Assembly (NCBI RefSeq): GCF_032773895.1
Contig: NZ_CP120416.1
Location: 4,969,531 to 5,033,530 of the forward strand
DNA length: 64,000 nucleotides
Source: Teredinibacter sp. KSP-S5-2
GTDB lineage: Bacteria > Pseudomonadota > Gammaproteobacteria > Pseudomonadales > Cellvibrionaceae
Direction: 5' to 3'
Shown: in pieces, positions 57,514 through 64,000 of the stretch
How the letters are laid out: the number at the start of each line of letters is the position of its first letter
Numbering within the stretch: position 1 is the stretch's first letter
Notes under the pieces: model-generated
The model's database searches: none
The model's input: only the letters and a program-made list of their open reading frames with translations
What the model was told of the DNA's origin: nothing
Translations under genes and position numbers: made by a program

Positions 57514-58467
57514 TTAACTCACAGGAGTTTGAAACATTGCACTCAATGATTCTTCATTGCTAATCCGTCTCATGGCTTCTGCCAACATGTCAGATAATGT
57601 CAATTGACGGATAATTTTGCATTTTTGTGCTTCGACTGAGAGAGGAATAGAGTCTGTTACTACTAATTCGTCAATGGATGAAGCATTTAAACGCTGAATG
57701 GCCGGACCAGATAGAACGGGGTGTGTAGAGTAAGCCACTACTTTTTTCGCACCGTGTTCTTTCAGTGCTTTTGCAGCATTACATAAGGTTCCCGCTGTAT
57801 CGACCAAGTCATCTACAAGTACACAAGCGCGGCCTTCGACATCACCAATGATGTTCATAACTTCGGCTACATTCGCTTTCGGGCGACGTTTATCGATAAT
57901 AGCGAGGTCAATACCGAGCTGTTTTGCTACGGCCCTTGCTCTTACCACACCACCGATATCCGGTGATACGACGACCAAATCTTTAAAGTTTTGCCTTTCG
58001 ATGTCATCAAGCAACACAGAGGAACCGTATACGTTGTCCACTGGTACATCAAAAAAGCCTTGAATCTGTTCAGCATGGAGGTCAACCGTCAATACTCGGT
58101 CAACACCCACTGAGGCCATCATGTCGGCCACAACTTTGGCTGTAATCGGGACACGAGCAGATCGAACACGTCGATCCTGTCTGGCATAGCCAAAGTAGGG
58201 AACTACTGCTGTAACGCGTGCGGCTGAAGAGCGGCGAAGAGCGTCAACAATTACCAACAACTCCATAAGGTTGTTATTGGTGGGTGCGCAGGTTGGCTGT
58301 AATACGAAAACGTCCTGACCTCGGACATTCTCATTTAGCTCAACTGAGATCTCCCCGTCGGAGAATTGATCTACCGTTGCGTCACCGAGTGGAATGCCCA
58401 GGTGTGCAACCACTTTTTCCGCAAGTTCCGGATTGGCGTTTCCGGTAAAAACCATCAAATTAGCCAC
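57514..58467 (-). CDS. prs: Ribose-phosphate pyrophosphokinase
   Basis: A 317-residue PRPP synthase. The ATP-binding part is [18 protein letters not shown], the ribose-5-phosphate site [20 protein letters not shown] and the flexible loop [20 protein letters not shown]. It starts [22 protein letters not shown] feeds nucleotide, His and Trp synthesis. It is separated from the upstream tRNA-Gln by about 150 bases. Confidence 0.97.
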   Translation of the reverse strand: MANLMVFTGNANPELAEKVVAHLGIPLGDATVDQFSDGEISVELNENVRGQDVFVLQPTCAPTNNNLMELLVIVDALRRSSAARVTAVVPYFGYARQDRRVRSARVPITAKVVADMMASVGVDRVLTVDLHAEQIQGFFDVPVDNVYGSSVLLDDIERQNFKDLVVVSPDIGGVVRARAVAKQLGIDLAIIDKRRPKANVAEVMNIIGDVEGRACVLVDDLVDTAGTLCNAAKALKEHGAKKVVAYSTHPVLSGPAIQRLNASSIDELVVTDSIPLSVEAQKCKIIRQLTLSDMLAEAMRRISNEESLSAMFQTPVS

Positions 58468-58621
58468 AATGCAGCCCCTTGTTGTTTAGTTTCTTAAAAA
58501 AAACGCGACTCTATAATGTTGAGTCAAACTAAACCTTAATGCTTATCAGAAAAACGTCATTAAACGCTTTATTGCATATTTTACCGAAGGTGGTGAGTGA
58601 TGGCGATTGAGTATATAGAGA

Positions 58622-58696
58622 TGGCTGGGGTGGAAGGATTCGAACCTTCGCATGACGGGATCAAAACCCGCTGCCTTACCGCTTGGCTACACCCCA
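58622..58696 (-). tRNA. tRNA-Gln (TTG)
   Basis: Seventy-five bases on the minus strand starting TGGGGTGTAGCCAAGCGG. The anticodon loop is TTTTGAT, giving anticodon TTG. The T-loop TTCGAAT and the CCA end are present. It lies between ispE and prs, as in many gammaproteobacteria. Confidence 0.95.
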
Positions 58697-58706
58697 GTGA
58701 CGACCT

Positions 58707-59567
58707 TTATAAGGGGAGGCACTGATGCAATGGTGACCGGTTAACGCCTTTAGCAACAAAACCGTCGATTTGCGTATTGCTGCTCGACAGCCTTGGACGT
58801 TTAGCAAATGCTTCCAGCGCTGAAGCTTGTGAAGCAAAAGGAGCAAAAACACAGGCTCCCGTCCCAGTTAGCTGCGCCGGGCCATACTGTTTTAGCCAAT
58901 CAACCGCATCCTTAACCTGTGGGTACAATGATTCAACCAGCTTTTGGCAGTCATTTTTCCCACCCTTCTCGAGGAAGGCCGACACTTTAATGGCGAGCGT
59001 GTCCCTTGTCAAATCTTTATGCGAAAAAATTTCTGCCGTTGATACATGGCAATCTGGGGCTATTACCAAATACCATCTTTCCGGCATTTCCACGGGCATA
59101 AGTTGTTCGCCGATGCCTTCTGCCCAGGCGGTATTGCCGGCAACAAACACCGGGATATCTGCTCCCAGATGGCGACCAATCCCGGCGAGCTCGTTCACAG
59201 AGAGCCCTGTTTGCCATAGCTGGTTAAGTGCCAGTAGAGCTGTGGCGGCGTTGCTGCTGCCTCCTCCAATGCCTCCGCCCATGGGAAGCCTTTTGGTCAG
59301 GACAAAATCTGCGCCCAGTGCACAGCCGGTGGCTTCTTTTAGTGCGACTGCAGCTCTATAGATCAAATTGCTTTCGGTTGGCAGGCCTTTGATTTCAGGC
59401 GCAATGGAGATTGTGCCTGAGGTGTTGAGAGTCGTTGTTAGCTGGTCACCATAATCCAGTAGCTGGAATAATGTTTGAAGGTTATGGTAACCATCTGGCC
59501 TTTTCCCGGTAATGTGCAGGAATAGGTTTAGCTTTGCCGGACAAGGCAAGGTTAAAGAATCTTGCAT
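58707..59567 (-). CDS. ispE: 4-diphosphocytidyl-2-C-methyl-D-erythritol kinase
   Basis: A 286-residue GHMP kinase of the non-mevalonate isoprenoid pathway. The ATP loop is [20 protein letters not shown], the N-terminal catalytic Lys segment [18 protein letters not shown], and the C-terminal ACVFAPF. It is four bases after lolB and close before tRNA-Gln. Confidence 0.95.
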   Translation of the reverse strand: MQDSLTLPCPAKLNLFLHITGKRPDGYHNLQTLFQLLDYGDQLTTTLNTSGTISIAPEIKGLPTESNLIYRAAVALKEATGCALGADFVLTKRLPMGGGIGGGSSNAATALLALNQLWQTGLSVNELAGIGRHLGADIPVFVAGNTAWAEGIGEQLMPVEMPERWYLVIAPDCHVSTAEIFSHKDLTRDTLAIKVSAFLEKGGKNDCQKLVESLYPQVKDAVDWLKQYGPAQLTGTGACVFAPFASQASALEAFAKRPRLSSSNTQIDGFVAKGVNRSPLHQCLPL

Positions 59568-59570
59568 GGA

Positions 59571-60164
59571 TTAGTGGGTTTTCCAGTCTTTTATGGCGAG
59601 CGTCATTTTTACTGTGCCCCTGTTGGCGACAATTTTCTTGGGTAGCAACATGGAGTCAACGTTGTGGAAGCTGCGATATTCGATCAGCCAATCATTTTGC
59701 TTTAGTTGCCCTTCTTGTCTTGTGCCATTGGGAAGGGAGCTGTTTTGTAATGCTTGGCGAGGCGAGGGCACGGCTTTAATCCAGTAGATTAAATCACTTA
59801 CAGGGAGGGTCCAGCCTACTTGTTCCTTCAATAGTTCTTCGGGACTGTTGGCGCAGTTCACGACATTACCCTGCTGTAGGCAGGTTTCACCATTATGCAC
59901 TGTGACGTAAACACTGCCTTGACCAAATGGCCCCCATAAATGGAGGTAGGTGTTTTTACCCCGTTGCTTCCAGCTGAAACTTGCGCTTCGGGAGCTGTCG
60001 TACATGCGCAAGCCGACTTTGCCTTCTGCACTCCAGTTTTTTAATTCAGCATTTTTATAGACGTTAAATTGTGGTTTGTCTTTGTGTGGGCTGGTGCTGC
60101 AGCCCGCGACGATCAAAAGTAGGGAAAAAAAGAAAAGCTTGTTTGGGGAGTATTTTTTATACAT
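59571..60164 (-). CDS. lolB: Outer-membrane lipoprotein-sorting protein LolB
   Basis: A lipoprotein (lipobox LLIVAGC) that receives lipoproteins from LolA and inserts them in the outer membrane. The beta-barrel-like region has WSAEGKVGLRMYDSSRSASF, LWGPFGQGSVYVTVHN and VSDLIYWIKAVPSP. ATG 60164 follows the stop of the TPR gene; an ATG at 60179 overlaps it. Length is usual. It shares the operon with the TPR gene and ispE. Confidence 0.9.
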   Translation of the reverse strand: MYKKYSPNKLFFFSLLLIVAGCSTSPHKDKPQFNVYKNAELKNWSAEGKVGLRMYDSSRSASFSWKQRGKNTYLHLWGPFGQGSVYVTVHNGETCLQQGNVVNCANSPEELLKEQVGWTLPVSDLIYWIKAVPSPRQALQNSSLPNGTRQEGQLKQNDWLIEYRSFHNVDSMLLPKKIVANRGTVKMTLAIKDWKTH

Positions 60165-60165
60165 C

Positions 60166-61923
60166 TTATAGTTCAACATCCAGTCGGTGGAGGGTTTTGT
60201 AGATCACTTCGCTATGTTTGTTCAGCTCCAGACCGGAGCGCCAAACACGCTTAGCTTCGTCTTTTTTCCCTGACACCCATAATACTTCACCCAAATGGGC
60301 GGCAATTTCATGGTCGGGCATAGCCTGCATGGCTTGTCTTAACATTTTTAACGCCGCGCTATGATTGCCTTTTCTATATTCCAGCCAACCAACGCTGTCT
60401 AATACCGCCGGGTTGTTTGGCGTCAGTTTATGAGCCTGGCGAATATAGGTTTCGGCTTCTTCAAAGCGGTTGGTTTGGTCGACCAGGGTGTAACCCAGTG
60501 CGTTGAGTGCTGCTGGATTGTTTGGTGTGATTTCCAAAATACGTTTCAAGTCGCTTTCAGCACCGGAAATGTAGTTGTTTTTTACGTGAATCATCGCCCG
60601 AGCATAAAGTAGCTTGGTGCTTTGTGGGAATTGTTCAATGCCTTCGTTTATAACCAGTTCAGAGGCGCTTTGCTGGCCGATACTTGTGAGCACTTCTGAT
60701 TCAATGATAAATAAGCTCTCAAGTAACCTGCCCTTGCTGTTCTTTTTATGCTCCCGAATATTTTGAATAGCTTCGAATTCCCGTTCGCTGTTGACCAGAA
60801 TTTCGGTGGCTCTGGATATTGATTCGAGGAAGTGCTGGCTGGGTGTGACCTGCAGGTAATGTTGCAGGGCTTCCTCTGGCATTTGTAAGCGGTCAAAGGT
60901 CTTGCCGAGATGGTAGTGTGCGGAGTTTATATTTTGTTGCTGTAATAGCAGCAGGCGAAAACGTTCGATGGCTGATTCGTATTGCCCCAGTTCTTTCTCC
61001 ACTAACCCCAGTGACATAATGATGCCGGGGTTATTGGGGGCTGATTGGTAAAGTATCTGGAATTGTTCTTTAGCGGCTTTTAAGTCCACTTCTGCCAAAG
61101 ATTGCGCGTAGCGTAAGCGAAGCCCCAGATTCTCTGGGTTGTCCTCCACCATTTGTTCCAGTTTAGCAACGGCTTCTTCTTTCTTGTCCAGTTGCTGTAA
61201 TAGCCGAGTCTCCTGGAATAATGCTCTCAGGTTTTTGGGTTCAAGTTTGGCTGCCTTCTTTATTGTTTTTAACGCATCTTCCGGTTGTCCGGATTTTTGT
61301 TGCAGAATGCTATAGCCGATAAGTAATTGTGTGTTGTTTGGGTGTTGCTCCAGTAACTGGGCGTACTCTCCGCTCAACGACTGAATTTTGCTGCTGTTGT
61401 TGCTGGCAACTTTTACCGCAAGTGCATCGAATGCTGTTGGCAGGCCTTTTTGTAACAGTTTTTTGGACTGCTCTAGGGCTTCATCCAGTCGGTCGGCAGT
61501 GACCAGTTCGGTGCTCAATATTCGTACTGCCTCGGTATTATCTGGTTCCAACTCCAGCCAGAGCTGGGCCATTTCAAGAGCCGCATTATGTGCTTTCAGC
61601 GCGCTGGTAATGTGAGCAGCTTTAGCGACCACGCCCGGGTCACGTGTGCTGACTGCTTGCTGAACGTAATTGCCCAGAGCCACGTCATAGCGTTTACGAT
61701 CAATTGCCATTTCGGCTGTGAGTAGTGCATAAAGTGTTTCGGCAGAAAAAGGTCGATCAGCCACCTTTTCCTGGCTGACGGCCTGTTCCTGGCTTTGAAG
61801 CGGTTGGTCAACTACGGTTTCTTCCGTGGGCTTAGAGGCGCAGCTGCTCAGAGCAATACAGAAAAGACCCGCAAGAGAATAGGTTTTGGCTCGTTTTTGT
61901 AATATCAATGAATTACTACTCAT
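60166..61923 (-). CDS. TPR lipoprotein of the lolB-ispE cluster
   Basis: A 585-residue lipoprotein (lipobox FCIALSSC) built of at least eight tetratricopeptide repeats, for example ALKTIKKAAKLEPKNLRALF, QYESAIERFRLLLLQQQN, EEALQHYLQVTPSQ and AALKMLRQAMQAMPDHE. TPR lipoproteins encoded next to lolB or hemA are common in gammaproteobacteria; the partner is unknown. It is divergent from hemA, and it ends next to the lolB start. Confidence 0.85.
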   Translation of the reverse strand: MSSNSLILQKRAKTYSLAGLFCIALSSCASKPTEETVVDQPLQSQEQAVSQEKVADRPFSAETLYALLTAEMAIDRKRYDVALGNYVQQAVSTRDPGVVAKAAHITSALKAHNAALEMAQLWLELEPDNTEAVRILSTELVTADRLDEALEQSKKLLQKGLPTAFDALAVKVASNNSSKIQSLSGEYAQLLEQHPNNTQLLIGYSILQQKSGQPEDALKTIKKAAKLEPKNLRALFQETRLLQQLDKKEEAVAKLEQMVEDNPENLGLRLRYAQSLAEVDLKAAKEQFQILYQSAPNNPGIIMSLGLVEKELGQYESAIERFRLLLLQQQNINSAHYHLGKTFDRLQMPEEALQHYLQVTPSQHFLESISRATEILVNSEREFEAIQNIREHKKNSKGRLLESLFIIESEVLTSIGQQSASELVINEGIEQFPQSTKLLYARAMIHVKNNYISGAESDLKRILEITPNNPAALNALGYTLVDQTNRFEEAETYIRQAHKLTPNNPAVLDSVGWLEYRKGNHSAALKMLRQAMQAMPDHEIAAHLGEVLWVSGKKDEAKRVWRSGLELNKHSEVIYKTLHRLDVEL

Positions 61924-62151
61924 GATTCAAGGGAAGCTATTATTTTAGCATTGTCACCGATTTGCACTGTCAAAATGGGGCTGATAACAGCCTCTAAATT
62001 GGAAAGTACCTTGGTTTTTAAGTTCAGTGCAAGAGAAACAATTGGTTTGTGAGCGATATATCCCCATTTCACTTGCCAACCGAGGCTGCAACACTGAAAA
62101 TGTCCGGCCTCTACCTAAACGTCAAATTGTAACAGTCTTTAATCTTCAGCT

Positions 62152-63429
62152 ATGGCCTTATTTGCCCTTGGCATTAATCACACGACGGCTGACATCTCTG
62201 TGCGAGAAAAAGTCGCTTTTGCTCCTTCCGAAATGGAAGCGGCACTGCTTGATGCGCAAGAACATAACATTGTTGAAGAAATATCCATTTTATCGACCTG
62301 TAACCGGACTGAAATTTACTTTGAGTGTCAGCAGGAAGCTGATCGCATCGTTGATTGGATATCGACCTATAAGTCCGTTGAGCCAGAGCAATTAAATGGT
62401 GTGACCTACAGTTATGCCGGTGCGGATGCAGTGCGGCACATGATGAAGGTGGCTTCTGGACTGGATTCCATGGTCTTGGGTGAGCCCCAGATATTGGGGC
62501 AGATAAAATCCTGCTACGCGGTGGCAAAAGAGGCGGGCTCACTTGGTGGTGTGTTACATGACGCTTTTCAGCGGGTGTTTTCTGTTGCCAAGCGGGTTCG
62601 CTCAGAAACGGCGATTGGCGAAAACCCGGTTTCGGTTGCCTATGCCGCAGTCAGTTTGGCTCGACAGATATTCTCCGACTTGAAGCAAGATACTGCTTTA
62701 CTCATTGGTGCGGGTGAAACCATTGAACTGGTTGCCCGTCATTTAGTCGAGCAGGGAATCAAAAAAATTATTGTTGCAAACCGGACTTTGGAAAATGCCC
62801 GGGAGTTAGCCGCGCAATTTTCAGCGGAAGCCATTTTGTTGGCGGACATCCCCAGTTTTTTGCATCAGGCGGATATTGTTATCGCTTCCACCGCGAGCCA
62901 GTTACCTATTCTGGGAAAAGGTGCCGTGGAACAAGCGCTTAAAGCGCGTAAGCACAAACCCATGTTTATGCTCGATATCGCTGTCCCGCGGGATATTGAA
63001 GCGCAGGTCGATGAACTGGCAGACGTATTTTTGTATACCGTCGATGACTTGAAAGAAGTTATCGATGAAAACAAGCGCTCTCGTGAACAAGCTGCGCAGA
63101 TCGCTCACGAAATTATTGAAGAAAGTATTGTGCAATATGAGCGTGATCTGCGAGCGTTCAGTGCAGTCAATGCCATTAAAGCGTTCCGGCAAAATATGGA
63201 GTCGTTGAGTAGCTCCGAGCTGGAAAAAGCATTAAAAAATTTGAACAGAGGGGCTGAAGCTGAAGAAGTGCTACAGCAACTGGCCAGAGGGTTGACCAAT
63301 AAATTTATGCATCTTCCGAGTGCACAGGTTAAAAAAGCCAGTGCGGATGGCCGGCAAGATATTGTGAGAAGTTTTCAACATATATTCGATCTGGATGTTG
63401 TCAATCCGGATCAAACTGAAAGTGAGTAA
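62152..63429 (+). CDS. hemA: Glutamyl-tRNA reductase
   Basis: A 425-residue enzyme that makes glutamate-1-semialdehyde for haem. The nucleophile Cys is in [12 protein letters not shown], the tRNA/substrate loop [17 protein letters not shown], and the NADPH fold [16 protein letters not shown]. The C-terminal dimerisation helices follow. It is followed two bases later by prfA. Confidence 0.97.
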   Translation: MALFALGINHTTADISVREKVAFAPSEMEAALLDAQEHNIVEEISILSTCNRTEIYFECQQEADRIVDWISTYKSVEPEQLNGVTYSYAGADAVRHMMKVASGLDSMVLGEPQILGQIKSCYAVAKEAGSLGGVLHDAFQRVFSVAKRVRSETAIGENPVSVAYAAVSLARQIFSDLKQDTALLIGAGETIELVARHLVEQGIKKIIVANRTLENARELAAQFSAEAILLADIPSFLHQADIVIASTASQLPILGKGAVEQALKARKHKPMFMLDIAVPRDIEAQVDELADVFLYTVDDLKEVIDENKRSREQAAQIAHEIIEESIVQYERDLRAFSAVNAIKAFRQNMESLSSSELEKALKNLNRGAEAEEVLQQLARGLTNKFMHLPSAQVKKASADGRQDIVRSFQHIFDLDVVNPDQTESE

Positions 63430-63431
63430 GA

Positions 63432-64000
63432 ATGAAAGCATCGATTATAGAAAAACTGGAATCACTCTCTGAGCGATACCAAGAGGTGGCTGCCTTATTG
63501 GGTGATCCGGGCATAATTTCTGACCAAAATAAATTCCGTGACTTATCAAAAGAGTATGCGGAACTTGAGCCAGTGGTGAAATGCTTCGAACAATATACCA
63601 AGGTAAGAGAAGAGATCGAAGAGGCGAAGGAGTTGCTCAAAGATGGCGATGCCGATATGCGGGAGATGGCCAAAGAATCACTCTCTGAAAATGAAGAATT
63701 GGTAGAGCCTCTCACTGTTGAACTGCAAAAACTGTTATTACCCAAAGACCCCAATGACAATAACAACGTGTTCCTGGAAGTTCGAGCGGGAACCGGTGGT
63801 GACGAAGCGGCGATTTTTTCCGGCGATTTATTCCGTATGTATTCACGATACGCTGAGTCACAAGGGTGGCGCGTGGAAATGATCAGCGAAAGCTTGGGGG
63901 ATCACGGTGGGTATAAAGAAATTATTGCCCGTGTTGTGGGAACCGGTGTGTATTCAAAATTAAAATTTGAATCCGGTGCTCATCGTGTGCAACGTGTGCC
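63432..64000 (+). CDS. prfA: Peptide chain release factor 1, N-terminal part (cut by window)
   Basis: The first 189 codons of RF1, which releases peptides at UAA and UAG. The helical domain 1 starts [20 protein letters not shown], and the domain-2 start is [20 protein letters not shown]. The visible end [13 protein letters not shown] lies just before the GGQ motif, which is outside the window. It begins two bases after the hemA stop, the normal hemA-prfA pair. Confidence 0.95.
   Translation, partial: MKASIIEKLESLSERYQEVAALLGDPGIISDQNKFRDLSKEYAELEPVVKCFEQYTKVREEIEEAKELLKDGDADMREMAKESLSENEELVEPLTVELQKLLLPKDPNDNNNVFLEVRAGTGGDEAAIFSGDLFRMYSRYAESQGWRVEMISESLGDHGGYKEIIARVVGTGVYSKLKFESGAHRVQRV

Overview
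This window looks like a chromosome segment of a marine or wood/plant-degrading type gammaproteobacterium, probably of the Cellvibrionales (Teredinibacter, Saccharophagus or Cellvibrio-like). The support is the standard gammaproteobacterial gene order (mrdA-rodA-mltB-rlpA-dacA-ybeD-lipB-lipA; leuS-lptE-holA; lnt-ybeX-ybeY-phoH-miaB; prfA-hemA-TPR-lolB-ispE-tRNA-prs-rplY-pth-ychF-tRNA), plus a secreted phosphoesterase with a long poly-serine linker and a GlyGly-CTERM-like tail. The genus is an inference from these traits, not a sequence match.

Layout. Positions 1-7.8 kb, plus strand: cell-elongation and peptidoglycan genes followed by lipoate genes, with an unrecognised lipoprotein wedged between lipB and lipA. 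Positions 7.9-16.3 kb: a periplasmic solute-binding protein, pip, a small alpha/beta-barrel protein paired with a WYL-type regulator and preceded by a perfect palindrome, a DUF218 protein, a methyltransferase, rimO, a PAS-GGDEF-EAL protein and an acyl-CoA thioesterase. Positions 16.35-28.55 kb: an AT-richer accessory island. Every recognisable gene in it is on the plus strand, and most are small membrane, secreted or lipoprotein genes of unknown function. Between several of them I see imperfect hairpins with the RYYYAAC/GTTRRRY boxes and paired inner arms of integron attC sites. There is no integrase in the window and housekeeping genes flank both sides, so this looks like an integrase-less cassette cluster (CALIN). 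Several island genes are broken by frameshifts or stops. At its right edge sits the C-terminal stub of a response regulator. Positions 28.7-43.3 kb: DNA polymerase III delta, LPS assembly, leucyl-tRNA synthetase, a DUF6279 lipoprotein, a di-haem cytochrome, the apolipoprotein N-acyltransferase operon and miaB on the minus strand, then DUF1820, ybfF and DUF3144 genes on the plus strand. Positions 43.7-54.7 kb: katG, two metallophosphoesterases (one with the poly-serine tract), a group Ic aspartate aminotransferase-like enzyme, a chorismate-lyase-like protein, gmhA and an SDR/DUF2867 protein. Positions 54.8-64 kb: tRNA-Met, ychF, pth, rplY, prs, tRNA-Gln, ispE, lolB and a TPR lipoprotein on the minus strand, diverging from hemA-prfA. 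prfA runs off the window end.

How the genes work together: the flanks are core functions (envelope growth, lipoylation, lipoprotein maturation, translation, isoprenoid and haem precursors). The island is the variable part, and it is where new biology is most likely: the cassettes, a macro-domain protein, an M28 peptidase, two TonB-C-terminal-like secreted proteins, and a Cys-cluster/alpha-beta-hydrolase fusion.
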